A stretch of DNA of 64,000 nucleotides from Pseudomonas orientalis (GTDB lineage Bacteria; Pseudomonadota; Gammaproteobacteria; Pseudomonadales; Pseudomonadaceae): the NCBI RefSeq assembly GCF_001439815.1, contig NZ_JYLM01000008.1, positions 186,001 through 250,000 of the forward strand, in the 5' to 3' direction. Shown one piece after another: positions 43,079 through 52,637 of this stretch. Both the position numbers and the translations under genes were made by a program. Every line of letters starts with the position of its first letter. The stretch's first letter is position 1. Under the pieces are notes generated by a model, which saw nothing but the letters and a program-made list of their open reading frames with translations, did not search any database and was not told the DNA's origin.

Positions 43079-45517
43079 ATGCCTGATCCTGTTGCTGCCA
43101 GCTTGCGTCTAGCGCCCGAAGCGCTGACTCGCCCTTTCTCCGCTGAACAGTTCAGCTTCTCGACCACCAATGATTTGGAGCCCTTTCGCGGTGTGCTTGG
43201 CCAGGAACGTGCGGTTGAAGCCTTGCAGTTCGGTGTGGCGATGCCACGCCCCGGTTACAACGTGTTTGTCATGGGTGAGCCCGGTACCGGCCGCTTTTCA
43301 TTCGTCAAACGTTACCTGAAGGCCGAAGGCAAACGCCTGCAGACCCCGTCGGACTGGGTTTATGTGAATAATTTCGACGAGCCGCGCGAACCGCGCGCCC
43401 TGGAATTGCCCGGCGGCGGCGCCGCAGCGTTCATCGCCGATATCAACGCGCTGGTCGACAACCTGGTGGCGACCTTTCCGGCGGTGTTCGAGCACCCGAC
43501 GTATCAACAGCGCAAAAGCGCCATCGACCGTGCGTTCAACCAGCGCTACGACAAGGCCCTGGACGTGATCGAGCGCCTGGCCCTGGAAAAAGACGTGGCG
43601 CTGTACCGCGACAGCTCAAACATTGCCTTCACGCCGATGCTTGACGGCAAGGCCCTGGACGAAGCGGAGTTCTCGCAACTGCCGGAAGCCGATCGCGAGC
43701 GCTTCCACACCGATATTTCCGAACTGGAAGAGCGCCTCAACGAAGAGTTGGCGAGCCTGCCGCAGTGGAAGCGTGAGTCGAACAACCAACTGCGCCAGTT
43801 CAACGAAGAAACCATCACCTTGGCCCTGCAACCTCTGCTTGCGCCACTGTCGGAAAAGTACGCGGAAAACGCCGCCGTCTGCGGCTACCTGCAGGCCGTG
43901 CAGGTGTATCTGCTCAAGACCGTGGTCGAGCAATTGGTCGACGACGCCAAGACCGACGCCCAGGCGCGCAAGCTGCTCGAGGAGCAATACTGCCCGAGCC
44001 TGGTGGTGGGGCATTCGGTCAACGGCGGTGCGCCGGTAGTGTTTGAACCGCACCCGACCTACGACAACCTGTTCGGCCGTATCGAATACAGCACCGACCA
44101 GGGCGCGCTCTACACCACCTATCGCCAGCTGCGTCCGGGGGCGTTGCACCGTGCCAACGGTGGCTTCCTGATTCTTGAAGCGGAAAAAATGCTCAGCGAG
44201 CCATTCGTGTGGGATGCGCTCAAGCGTTCCCTGCAATCGCGCAAGCTGAAAATGGAGTCGCCCCTGGGCGAACTCGGCCGCCTGGCCACCGTGACCCTCA
44301 ACCCGCAGATGATTCCGTTGCAGGTCAAGGTGATCATCATCGGTTCGCGCCAGTTGTACTACGCGTTGCAGGACGCCGATCCGGACTTCCAGGAAATGTT
44401 CCGGGTGCTGGTGGACTTCGACGAAGACATCCCGATGGTCGACGAAAGCCTGGAGCAGTTCGCCCAGTTGCTCAAGACCCGCACCTCGGAAGAAGGCATG
44501 GCGCCGCTGACGTCGGATGCCGTGGCGCGGCTGGCGACTTACAGCGCACGTCTGGCCGAACATCAGGGCCGGTTGTCGGCGCGCATTGGTGATTTGTTCC
44601 AGTTGGTCAGTGAGGCGGACTTTATTCGTCACCTGGCGGGCGATGAAATGACCGATGCCGGGCATATCGAGCGCGCGCTCAAGGCCAAGGCCACGCGCAC
44701 CGGCCGCGTGTCGGCGCGGATTCTCGACGACATGCTCGCCGGGGTGATCCTCATCGACACCGCCGGCGCCGCCGTCGGCAAGTGCAACGGGCTGACGGTG
44801 CTGGAGGTGGGGGATTCGGCGTTTGGCGTACCGGCGCGGATTTCCGCCACGGTGTACCCCGGCGGCAGCGGTATTGTCGACATCGAACGTGAGGTCAACC
44901 TCGGCCAGCCGATTCACTCCAAGGGTGTGATGATCCTCACCGGTTACCTGGGCAGCCGTTACGCGCAGGAATTCCCGCTGGCGATCTCGGCCAGCATCGC
45001 GCTGGAACAGTCCTACGGTTATGTGGATGGCGACAGTGCTTCCCTGGGCGAGGCCTGCACCTTGATCTCGGCGTTGTCGAAGACGCCGCTCAAACAGTGC
45101 TTTGCCATCACCGGCTCGATCAACCAGTTTGGCGAAGTGCAGGCAGTAGGTGGGGTCAACGAGAAAATCGAAGGCTTCTTCCGTCTGTGCGAAGCCCGCG
45201 GCTTGACCGGTGAACAGGGCGCGATCATTCCCAAGGCCAACGTGGCCACACTGATGCTCGACGAGAAGGTCTTGCAGGCCGTGCGCGCCGGGCAATTCCA
45301 TATCTATGCGGTGCGCCAGGCGGATGAAGCGTTGAGTCTGCTGGTGGGCGAGGATGCCGGTGAGCCGGATGCCGAAGGGCAGTTTCCGGAAGGTACGGTC
45401 AATGCGCGGGTGGTGGAGCGTTTGCGCGCGATTGCCGAAATGATCAGCGAGGAAGATTTGAAGGAGGCGGAGAAGGAACTGGCGCAGCAGGCTTTAGCTG
45501 AAGCCAAGCCCACCTGA
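43079..45517 (+). CDS. LonB-like/YcbZ-type Lon-family protease
   Basis: 812 residues. Soluble AAA+ protease of the AAA_32/LonB type. The ATP-binding loop reads VMGEPGTGRFSFV near 65, with Arg in place of the Walker A lysine, as usual in this group; Walker B-like GGFLILEAEKMLSEP near 360. C-terminal Lon peptidase domain with the Ser/Lys dyad: DGDSAS (Ser653) and GGVNEKIEGFF (Lys696), spaced 43 residues as in Lon. Expected to degrade misfolded or specific proteins. Start ATG with AAGGAAG upstream. Stands alone between a gap and a REP doublet. Confidence 0.9.
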   Translation: MPDPVAASLRLAPEALTRPFSAEQFSFSTTNDLEPFRGVLGQERAVEALQFGVAMPRPGYNVFVMGEPGTGRFSFVKRYLKAEGKRLQTPSDWVYVNNFDEPREPRALELPGGGAAAFIADINALVDNLVATFPAVFEHPTYQQRKSAIDRAFNQRYDKALDVIERLALEKDVALYRDSSNIAFTPMLDGKALDEAEFSQLPEADRERFHTDISELEERLNEELASLPQWKRESNNQLRQFNEETITLALQPLLAPLSEKYAENAAVCGYLQAVQVYLLKTVVEQLVDDAKTDAQARKLLEEQYCPSLVVGHSVNGGAPVVFEPHPTYDNLFGRIEYSTDQGALYTTYRQLRPGALHRANGGFLILEAEKMLSEPFVWDALKRSLQSRKLKMESPLGELGRLATVTLNPQMIPLQVKVIIIGSRQLYYALQDADPDFQEMFRVLVDFDEDIPMVDESLEQFAQLLKTRTSEEGMAPLTSDAVARLATYSARLAEHQGRLSARIGDLFQLVSEADFIRHLAGDEMTDAGHIERALKAKATRTGRVSARILDDMLAGVILIDTAGAAVGKCNGLTVLEVGDSAFGVPARISATVYPGGSGIVDIEREVNLGQPIHSKGVMILTGYLGSRYAQEFPLAISASIALEQSYGYVDGDSASLGEACTLISALSKTPLKQCFAITGSINQFGEVQAVGGVNEKIEGFFRLCEARGLTGEQGAIIPKANVATLMLDEKVLQAVRAGQFHIYAVRQADEALSLLVGEDAGEPDAEGQFPEGTVNARVVERLRAIAEMISEEDLKEAEKELAQQALAEAKPT

Positions 45518-45543
45518 TCCCTGGAGCTTGATGGGATCAAAAA

Positions 45544-45647
45544 TGTGGGAGGGGCGGTGCGACGATTCGACTTGCCCCCGATAGCGGTGGATCAGTCAAG
45601 AATACTGAGACTGACACACTGCTATCGGGGGCAAGCCCCCTCCCACA
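45544..45647. repeat. REPIN type B, copy 6 with 16-base insertion
   Basis: Left arm is interrupted by GGTGCGACGATTCGAC between GTGGGAGGGGC and TTGCCCCC; the right arm is normal. The gap from lon to the next gene (316 bases) holds nothing else recognisable. Confidence 0.85.
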
Positions 45648-45833
45648 TTTGGAACTGCTTACGCCACAAAATTGACTCCACTCTCTCGGGCCGGCGCCCG
45701 TTGGTCCTTACAACCTTGGTTTGTCGCGGTTTTCTTCTATTCTCCATATCAGGGATATCCACAGGAGTCGCAGGATAGAAACAGCCTCGCCTTTGCGCCG
45801 GGGCTGAACACCGATCTACCGAGGGTCGCCGCC

Positions 45834-46151
45834 ATGTCGCGCAACCTTTGCCTTACCCGCCAGTGCCTGGGCTTGCAAACCCGTATCGAATGCTCCATCC
45901 GCCCCCTCGCCGGGGAGAACGGGCTGTGGATGTTGCTATTTGCCGCCGGCATGTCGGGTGAGCAGCCTTCCACCGTCAAGTCTCAAGGCCCGTTTCACGG
46001 GCCGCTCGTGGCGCAAACCATGTTGGCGTCCATCGTCGACAGCCTGACCCTGCACGGTTACGAGCAGTTGGACGAGCCACAAATCTGGTGCCTGCACCTG
46101 CAAGCCCATCTGCGCCAACTCAACGGCGGCCAGGAGCGGTTGGCCCTGTGA
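45834..46151 (+). CDS. conserved-looking hypothetical protein, 105 residues
   Basis: Not recognised. Soluble, no signal peptide, with a cysteine-containing start (MSRNLCLTRQCLGLQTRIEC) and a helical C-terminus (IVDSLTLHGYEQLDEPQIWC onward). The codon use fits the genome and the frame is convergent with the lipoprotein gene, six bases apart at the stops, which supports a real gene. The ATG at 45834 was taken as start; the open frame continues upstream without good signals. Confidence 0.6.
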   Translation: MSRNLCLTRQCLGLQTRIECSIRPLAGENGLWMLLFAAGMSGEQPSTVKSQGPFHGPLVAQTMLASIVDSLTLHGYEQLDEPQIWCLHLQAHLRQLNGGQERLAL

Positions 46152-46157
46152 TCCGGG

Positions 46158-47978
46158 TTATTTGCCTTCAGGTTTGTCCAGCTTGACCTCGAAGCCATAT
46201 TGCACGGTGTTGAGGTCGGTGCGCTGGTAGCTTTCCAGGGTGGTCGGCTGGCCGTAAAAATAATGCACATCGAACAGCGCCGTCCCGTATTCCTCGGCGC
46301 GGTGGCTCACGCCGAGAATTTCTTTGAGGTAGTTGCCGCTCGCGTCCTTGGCGTAGAAGCGCCAGCTGTCGGCGGGAAACGCTTGCTGGTCGACGATCAG
46401 CGCGTTGTCCTTGAGCGACAGGCCCTTGGGCAGTTTTCCGACGTCAATCGAGGCCTTTTCGATGGTGGCGAGAAACAAGGGCACCGAGCCGACCACAAAC
46501 GCCGGGGTTTCCGGAAACAGGTTCAGATCATAGGTCAGCGTGCCGCTGGCTGCGTTCAGCTCAAAGGCCTCGGTCGGCAGCTCGATGGGTTCGCCGCGCT
46601 CGCCCTTATCGTCTGTGGTGAAAAAGGTGATGGGCGCGGCGCTGTTGTTGCGCTCGGCGCCGACCAGATCGTCATTGAAGGTGAAAGGGTGGTCGAACAC
46701 GATCTTCGCGGCACTGGCGTCTTCGGTTGATTGGCTGATGGTGACGCTGTTTTTCAGCTGTTCTTCAGTCATCGACGCGTCTTTGAGCCAACTGGCGGCA
46801 TCGTCGTCATACACCGTGACCGGCATCGGCAAGGGTTGCACGCTCTGTTGCAGGCTGTTTTTGTCGAAGCGCATCACCGGCAGGTCCAGGGCCTTGCGGG
46901 TTACGGTGGCCTTGGAAAAGTCCAGCACGTTGACCTGCAGGGTGTCGATCAAACCGTTGAAATACACCTTGGCGTAATGGCTGTTCTGCGTGTGTTCGAA
47001 GGCTTTTTGCGCGTCGGTGAGTTGTTTGTCCAATGCTTCGGACCAGGCCTTCTGTTGTTGCATCTGCGCCAGCTGTTTCTCATAGAACGCCACTTGCGCG
47101 GCGCTTTCGTTGATGGAGCCTGAGCGGGTGAGAAATTGCCCGGTACCGTCCCGGGCCTGTACCAGCAACGGGTTGGGCGAGTCGTCGCCCAGCTCGGCGG
47201 CCAAAGGCTCGCTGTTGGTCAGTTCGATTTCGGCGTAATTCTTGTCCAGCGACAACAGCTTGAGGCTGATATTGCCCTCGGTGCGTGAATGGCCGACGTC
47301 TTTCTTTGACAGGTCGAAGGTCAGCACTCTGCCCGGCGCGGCGACTTCAATCGTGCCTTTAAGGCTGACGGGCTGCGGCTGGCTCTTGTTTTCCGTCTCG
47401 ATGCCCTCGATGAACGGGTAGGTCACCGTCAGGTCGTCGGGGTTGGTCAGGTTGGAGCTGCTGGGGCTGAGCTGGATACCGGGGTCGGTTTCCGACCACT
47501 CCGGCTGGAAGGGAATGACTTTATTGTTGCTCAAGGTCACCGACTCCCACTCCAGGCCATGGGGGAAGGGGAATTGCTCGGGAGCGTTGAACGCAAACGG
47601 GAAGACCGGCTGCAAATCCGTCAGGTAGTCGGAGTGGGAAGCCCTGCGCAGGACGAACAGGCCGTTGATATAGGTGTCCACCAAGGCCTGGGGGCTTGGG
47701 TAATGCTTGAGCAGGGCCAGGCTGTCCTCGCCGTATTCGGCTTCGACGGGCTTGGTCTCGAGCTTGATGCGCGCACGTTCCAGCAACAGCAGCGAACCGC
47801 CGAGGTCGGCGATGACGTCGCGCAGCTTGGGGTCCTGGATGCCGTCCAGGGACTGTTCGAACTTCGTGGTTTTCTCTTCGAGGGTGGCCTGCTTCTGCTC
47901 TTCTTTGGGGGAGCAGCCGCTGGCCATCAGCAACGCCGCGCACAGGCCTAGCGTGGCCAAAGGGGATCGCACATCCAT
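46158..47978 (-). CDS. large lipoprotein, unknown function
   Basis: 606 residues from the ATG at 47978. Lipoprotein signal MDVRSPLATLGLCAALLMASGC with lipobox ASGC. Mature part starts with a helical stretch (coiled-coil-like, EEKTTKFEQSLDGIQDPKLR) then mostly beta segments. No family recognised. Probably outer-membrane anchored in the periplasm. ATG chosen because it gives a clean lipobox and has AGGA upstream; two earlier in-frame ATGs would add ten residues. Divergent from yqhA by 165 bases. Confidence 0.7.
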   Translation of the reverse strand: MDVRSPLATLGLCAALLMASGCSPKEEQKQATLEEKTTKFEQSLDGIQDPKLRDVIADLGGSLLLLERARIKLETKPVEAEYGEDSLALLKHYPSPQALVDTYINGLFVLRRASHSDYLTDLQPVFPFAFNAPEQFPFPHGLEWESVTLSNNKVIPFQPEWSETDPGIQLSPSSSNLTNPDDLTVTYPFIEGIETENKSQPQPVSLKGTIEVAAPGRVLTFDLSKKDVGHSRTEGNISLKLLSLDKNYAEIELTNSEPLAAELGDDSPNPLLVQARDGTGQFLTRSGSINESAAQVAFYEKQLAQMQQQKAWSEALDKQLTDAQKAFEHTQNSHYAKVYFNGLIDTLQVNVLDFSKATVTRKALDLPVMRFDKNSLQQSVQPLPMPVTVYDDDAASWLKDASMTEEQLKNSVTISQSTEDASAAKIVFDHPFTFNDDLVGAERNNSAAPITFFTTDDKGERGEPIELPTEAFELNAASGTLTYDLNLFPETPAFVVGSVPLFLATIEKASIDVGKLPKGLSLKDNALIVDQQAFPADSWRFYAKDASGNYLKEILGVSHRAEEYGTALFDVHYFYGQPTTLESYQRTDLNTVQYGFEVKLDKPEGK

Positions 47979-48143
47979 TATCTGAGTTTTCCTGTCCGAC
48001 ATCATCAAGCCGAGTGAATGCTCTCGACACTAGCAGAAAAATCTTCTTACAGATGCCACCTGGCGCAGTTTTCTCGCGGTGACAGGCGCCGGGCAGCCAC
48101 TGGTATACTCGGCACCATTTTTAGCCACGCTGTGTGAGATTCA

Positions 48144-48632
48144 ATGGAACGCTTTATCGAAAACACGATGTATGCCGCGCGCTGGCTGCTGGCACCGATC
48201 TACCTGGGTTTATCCCTGGGATTGCTGATCCTGGCGATCAAGTTTTTCCAGGAAATAATTCACGTGATTCCCAATATTTTCAGCTTGCTGGAGTCGGAGG
48301 TGATCCTGCTGCTGCTGTCGCTGATCGACATGGCCCTGGTCGGTGGCCTGCTGGTGATGGTGATGATTTCCGGCTACGAGAACTTCGTCTCGCAACTGGA
48401 TATCGATGAAAACAAGGAAAAGCTCAACTGGCTGGGCACCATGGACTCTTCGTCGCTGAAGATGAAAGTGGCGGCCTCCATCGTGGCGATTTCCTCCATC
48501 CACCTGCTGCGCATCTTCATGGACGCCAAGAACGTCGATCCGCAACACCTGATGTGGTACGTGATCATCCACATGACCTTCGTGGTCTCGGCGTTTGCCA
48601 TGGGTTACCTGGACAAGCTGACCAAACACTGA
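48144..48632 (+). CDS. yqhA: YqhA/UPF0114-family membrane protein
   Basis: 162 residues, three to four transmembrane helices. The N-terminus MERFIENTMYAARWLLAPIY and the core VGGLLVMVMISGYENFVSQL followed by LKMKVAASIVAISSIHLLR are diagnostic of the YqhA family. Inner-membrane protein, function unknown. Single gene, convergent with the glycosyltransferase. Confidence 0.92.
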   Translation: MERFIENTMYAARWLLAPIYLGLSLGLLILAIKFFQEIIHVIPNIFSLLESEVILLLLSLIDMALVGGLLVMVMISGYENFVSQLDIDENKEKLNWLGTMDSSSLKMKVAASIVAISSIHLLRIFMDAKNVDPQHLMWYVIIHMTFVVSAFAMGYLDKLTKH

Positions 48633-48647
48633 TGACCCGCGCCGGCC

Positions 48648-50087
48648 TTACTGCTCGACGAAATAGTAGGGCTGGCGGTTGATCGTCATGTGCTTGATCA
48701 CGGTGACTTTCTCATTGAGCCGGTCGGTATGATCCAGCAGCGCAACGTTGCCGGGTTTGGCGCTGAGAAAGGCGCGCAATTGGGGTTCGGTCTGCAGAAT
48801 CGGCAAATACGCGCGCAGATAGAACACACTGGCGCCGGCGATCCGCTCATTGGGTTGGAACAGCGCCACCTCTTTACCTTCGTCCTGCAGCGTCTGCACC
48901 TGGCTGATCACGGGCACGAATGACTGGCGCACATCGGCTTTGGGCGCGAACCAGAACGCGGCGCTGAGGTAGCAGGCGATGGCCAGCATAAATACACCGC
49001 CGATGACGTGCCGGTGGTAGCGGTAGATCGCAGGTTTGTGTTGTTTGACCCAGTCCAGCAACACCCGCGCATATTCCGCGGCCAGTACGGCGGCCGCCGG
49101 GGTCAGCGCCATTAAATAGACGGTGCGTTTACTCGAGGCCAGGGTCAGCAGGGTGAACTGCGCCACCAGCCACACGCTGAAAAACAGGCGGTAGCGGTTG
49201 CGCACCAGGCTTTTTCGAAAGTGCCACAGGCCCAGGTACACCAGGATATTCCACGGCAGGAACGCCTCAGGCAGTTTGACCAGGTAGTAATAGAACGGCT
49301 CGTAATGCCCGGCCTCGACGAACGAGCCGCTGAAGCGCCCGACGCTGTTGGTCCACAGCACTTCACCGACCGCCTGCATACCGCCGCGCTGAAACAGAAA
49401 CCCCAGCCAGATCAGCAGCGGCACCAACGCCAGCAGCGTGAAGAGCGCCGGCTTGAGCCAGTCGCCCACGCGCAAGCGCTTATCCATCAGGCTGGTGCAG
49501 GCCAGATAAACAAAGATCACAATCCCCGGCATCGCCAGGCCCAGCACACCTTTGCTCAACGTGGCGATGACCATCCCCACTGTGAACAACACCCATGCCC
49601 AAACGGCAGAGCCCTGGCGCTCGGCCTCCGGGCGCATTGCCTGATAAAACCCAAGCAACGCTGCGGTCACGCCCAGGCTGAGCAATGAATCCTCACCCAC
49701 CCCGCGCACATTGCCCCAATAGCTGGCCATGGTCGCCAGGACCAACGCGGCGCTGAACGCCAGCGTGGTGGGCCGCCCAAACCGGCGCAACATCCCGTAG
49801 AGCAGCATCACACTGAACAACCCGGCAAACGCCGACGCCAAGCGCACCGCGCCGGTGCTCGCGCCAAACAGGCGAATCGCCCCGGCATCCAGCCAAAGGC
49901 TCAGGGGCGGTTTCTCCAGGAACGGCTCGCGAAACAGACGCGGCACCACCCAGTCATTGTCCAGGTGCATGGCCATGGCGATCCCTGAGACGCGGGCCTC
50001 GGTGGAGCCTTGCAGTTCATGGTTGCCAAGGGCGAAGAAAAACAGCAGACCAACGAGCAGGAGCAGCAGAGGAACAGGACGCGTCAT
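48648..50087 (-). CDS. ArnT-like polyprenyl-phosphate glycosyltransferase (GT83/PMT superfamily)
   Basis: 479 residues, about ten transmembrane helices. Periplasmic-loop Asp/Glu motif near the start (NHELQGSTEARVSGIAMAMH) and LFREPFLEKPPLSLWLDAGA near 52-72 are the PMT/ArnT donor-site features. Such enzymes move a sugar from undecaprenyl phosphate onto lipid A, glycans or proteins on the periplasmic face. No arn genes are near, so the acceptor is unknown. Confidence 0.8.
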   Translation of the reverse strand: MTRPVPLLLLLVGLLFFFALGNHELQGSTEARVSGIAMAMHLDNDWVVPRLFREPFLEKPPLSLWLDAGAIRLFGASTGAVRLASAFAGLFSVMLLYGMLRRFGRPTTLAFSAALVLATMASYWGNVRGVGEDSLLSLGVTAALLGFYQAMRPEAERQGSAVWAWVLFTVGMVIATLSKGVLGLAMPGIVIFVYLACTSLMDKRLRVGDWLKPALFTLLALVPLLIWLGFLFQRGGMQAVGEVLWTNSVGRFSGSFVEAGHYEPFYYYLVKLPEAFLPWNILVYLGLWHFRKSLVRNRYRLFFSVWLVAQFTLLTLASSKRTVYLMALTPAAAVLAAEYARVLLDWVKQHKPAIYRYHRHVIGGVFMLAIACYLSAAFWFAPKADVRQSFVPVISQVQTLQDEGKEVALFQPNERIAGASVFYLRAYLPILQTEPQLRAFLSAKPGNVALLDHTDRLNEKVTVIKHMTINRQPYYFVEQ

Positions 50088-50207
50088 TGAAGGCTACCGG
50101 GCAGGGGACCGCTCGGGGGAGCGGGCATGGCTGCCGGCTAGTATAGGGAGGGGTTTCTTAACGGTTCGTGAACGAGTGTGGGGTTTTGTGCGGTCAGGTG
50201 AGAGACT

Positions 50208-50615
50208 TTACAGTTTGATCTGTTCAAATTTTCCCGGAGCAGAGAAACGCCAAGGAACACTGAAAGCCGCCCCTCCACGTATCAGCTCCGCTTGTTGCAT
50301 GATGGCGGGCCACCAACGCACCAGATTGTGCGCCTTGCTCCAATAGCTTTCACCGCTCCAATGTTTCGCCAGACAGAAAACAGGAAGTGCGCAGTCTCGA
50401 AATGCCTTCTTCTCCGCATGCCCTTTCTTAAATCGATCCTGGGAGATCACTACCCAGCCACCCTCTTCACGCAGAGCTGATATCCAGGTTATATCACTGG
50501 TATTTTGGGGGAATTTATCCTTGAGCGGAAACACGCCGTGTTCGTGAACTTTCGAAAGTTCGTTCAGGGCGCGTGCCAGTGCGGGTGGGAGGTTGTGATC
50601 CAACAGGAAGTTCAA
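50208..50615 (-). CDS. PIN-like (DUF5615/VapC-type) putative toxin RNase
   Basis: 135 residues. N-terminus MNFLLDHNLPPALARALNEL carries the first acidic residue; the second lies in NTSDITWISAL and the third in WVVISQDRFKKGHA, the pattern of PIN-like DUF5615 nucleases. Start is TTG at 50615, overlapping the TGA of the preceding antitoxin gene (TTGA), with AAAGGA at about eight bases. Toxin following antitoxin with overlap is normal for VapBC-type modules. A target RNA cannot be predicted. AT-richer than surrounding genes. Confidence 0.78.
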   Translation of the reverse strand: MNFLLDHNLPPALARALNELSKVHEHGVFPLKDKFPQNTSDITWISALREEGGWVVISQDRFKKGHAEKKAFRDCALPVFCLAKHWSGESYWSKAHNLVRWWPAIMQQAELIRGGAAFSVPWRFSAPGKFEQIKL

Positions 50616-51304
50616 GCAGCATTCCTTTGCTCGAACTCCACAGCGGCTTTTACCGCAACCGTTGGAATCTCATAGAGCATGGCGACGCGCCTGGTATCAC
50701 GTCCTTCTGCCTCATAGGCACAGAAAATGGCAGCGGTATCAATGCCGGCCCCTGTCAGTACTGGCTTACCAAAATTTCTGGCTGGGTCCAGCACTACCGC
50801 TTTGCTACGTTTGACCGGGTACCAGCGTTGCGCCGAACCTTTGCCGGAGTAATCGATCCCTTCATACAGCGAAGGTTTAATGATTTGTTTGAACGCGTAT
50901 TGTTTTTTGAGCAGGTCCAGCAGTGTCTCGTCACCTGTTTCATCCAGAACAGTGGCGAAAATGCTACGACCGTCTGTTTGGAACCGTTTGCAGGTGAACG
51001 GATAGGGCTGACCGAACAGCTCGCTAGCCTGGCGTGACGCATTGCGGATGGCCTGCAAGCTCAGCCCGTGCTGGCGAAATGCATGTACGAAGCGAATTTC
51101 GAGCAGGTCATGGAAACCAAGAATGCAATCGTCCACGTTTGACAGTTCCGATTGCCAGAGCCCTGCATGCTCAACGCCATTGGCGCTGTAGCCGAAGAGC
51201 CAACGACGTATATCTGCGGTAGGAATGCCGGTGTATAACGACGCCTCGCCAGGCGTGTAAAGGCCCACCCCTACAAGGGGGCTGGGCGAAACAGTCGTTT
51301 GCAT
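50612..51304 (-). CDS. DUF433 antitoxin with MerR-like HTH
   Basis: 230 residues. N-terminal MerR/winged-helix-like segment (GLYTPGEASLYTGIPTADIR) for DNA binding; C-terminal DUF433 (VVLDPARNFGKPVLTGAGID, RRVAMLYEIPTVAVKAAVEF) which normally binds the PIN toxin. Resembles the VapB45-type antitoxin architecture known from Mycobacterium, from memory. ATG at 51304 was chosen: AAGGAGG lies seven bases upstream. Overlaps the toxin gene, so the pair is an operon and probably autoregulated. Confidence 0.78.
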   Translation of the reverse strand: MQTTVSPSPLVGVGLYTPGEASLYTGIPTADIRRWLFGYSANGVEHAGLWQSELSNVDDCILGFHDLLEIRFVHAFRQHGLSLQAIRNASRQASELFGQPYPFTCKRFQTDGRSIFATVLDETGDETLLDLLKKQYAFKQIIKPSLYEGIDYSGKGSAQRWYPVKRSKAVVLDPARNFGKPVLTGAGIDTAAIFCAYEAEGRDTRRVAMLYEIPTVAVKAAVEFEQRNAA

Positions 51305-51507
51305 GGATGGCCTCCTTGTCATTGAGTCGAGCGGTGAAGTCTGGTGGCTCAGGTGATCTCGTTCAACCTTGGGCAGACGAGCTGTGGTCTGAAGCGTATC
51401 CGTACAATTCATTCCACGCCAGTTCACCTGATGCAAGCCAACTTGTAGGAGCTTTCTGATGCTTACTCAAAGGCAAATCGGCTTGATCGGCGTTCTGTTG
51501 CTACGCG

Positions 51508-52404
51508 CTAGTCTGAAACCTTGGCAGCAAATAATCGCTTGGCCTCAGCAAAACACTTCTCAGCAATGGCCGAGCGCGGTTCGGTCTTGCGCATCACCAT
51601 ACCCAGTGGCGCGAGCACGCTGGCGTCCGGCAGGTTGATGAACGCAAGGTTCTCGATCGGGCTTTCCAGGCCGCTGTCCAGCGGCATGATCGCGCAGCAG
51701 AAGCCTTCGTGGATCGCCTGGAACAGTTGGTAGGTTGAGTCGCTTTCGAGTATGGGCTGAGGATCGAGACCGCGGCTGCGGAAGCTCAGGTCAATGGACT
51801 TTCGATAGTGCATGCCCGTGCTGATCATTCCCAGGGGCAATTGCGCGGCGTCTTCCCAACTCATTTCGCTGCCTTCGAAATGGAAGTGACGGGTGTCGTA
51901 CAGCAGGCCGACACGGGTCTCGCCCAGTTCGAAAAAGTCCAGGTAGTTGGCGTTAACGTGGTCCAGGTAACACACACCCAGATCCAGTTGATTGGTGCCC
52001 AGCGCTTCGATGATGTTGTCCGAACTCATGGACGTCAGGCTGAACTTGAGCTCGGGAAAGGTGTGGGACAGGCTCTGGATATAGCTGATCGGGCTGAACC
52101 CGCTGAGCGGCACCAGGCCCAGGCGCAAGTTGCCCACCAACTGGCCGCGACACGCGGCCGCTTCGGCGAACAACCCGTCATGGGCGGCGAGCAAGGTCCT
52201 GGCCCACGCCAGCACGCGTTCACCAGCCTCGGTAAAGCCTTCGAAACGCTGGCCCCGGGTGACCAGCTCCAGACCCAACTCCTCCTCCAGATTGCGCAGG
52301 CGCATCGACAACGTCGGCTGGGTGATATGGCAGCGCGCAGCCGCCTGGCCGAAGTGACGAGTCTGCTCCAGCGCAATCAGGAATTTGAGTTGTTTTATGT
52401 CCAT
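51508..52404 (-). CDS. LysR-family regulator
   Basis: 298 residues. N-terminal HTH MDIKQLKFLIALEQTRHFGQ then HITQPTLSMRLRNLEEELGL; C-terminal substrate-binding domain with SGFSPISYIQSLSHTFPEL. Lies directly downstream of moaA on the same strand (233 bases away) and may regulate molybdenum-enzyme or formate genes; that link is only positional. Confidence 0.85.
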   Translation of the reverse strand: MDIKQLKFLIALEQTRHFGQAAARCHITQPTLSMRLRNLEEELGLELVTRGQRFEGFTEAGERVLAWARTLLAAHDGLFAEAAACRGQLVGNLRLGLVPLSGFSPISYIQSLSHTFPELKFSLTSMSSDNIIEALGTNQLDLGVCYLDHVNANYLDFFELGETRVGLLYDTRHFHFEGSEMSWEDAAQLPLGMISTGMHYRKSIDLSFRSRGLDPQPILESDSTYQLFQAIHEGFCCAIMPLDSGLESPIENLAFINLPDASVLAPLGMVMRKTEPRSAIAEKCFAEAKRLFAAKVSD

Positions 52405-52637
52405 CAAGGTGCCTGCCAGGGAAGAAGTGAAAGGTCTGTCAGAGCGCGATCACCTGTTCCGAAGAACTGGCCAACGCGCTCGATAACCGGCCGCCAGACA
52501 CTGATAGAAATGCTCGATAGCTCGGTCCGCCGTGACGATTAGACAGGCATTTTTCAGTTCAGTACACAGTCGATGGCTTGAAGGACGGGCGGCAGCTCTG
52601 CCGTGCGCAGGATGGCAATGGTTTGAAACCGGATCGA

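Noticed and set aside
43616..45301. 561-codon open frame on the minus strand
   Set aside because: Antisense to the Lon-family protease gene, no domain, no ribosome-binding site.
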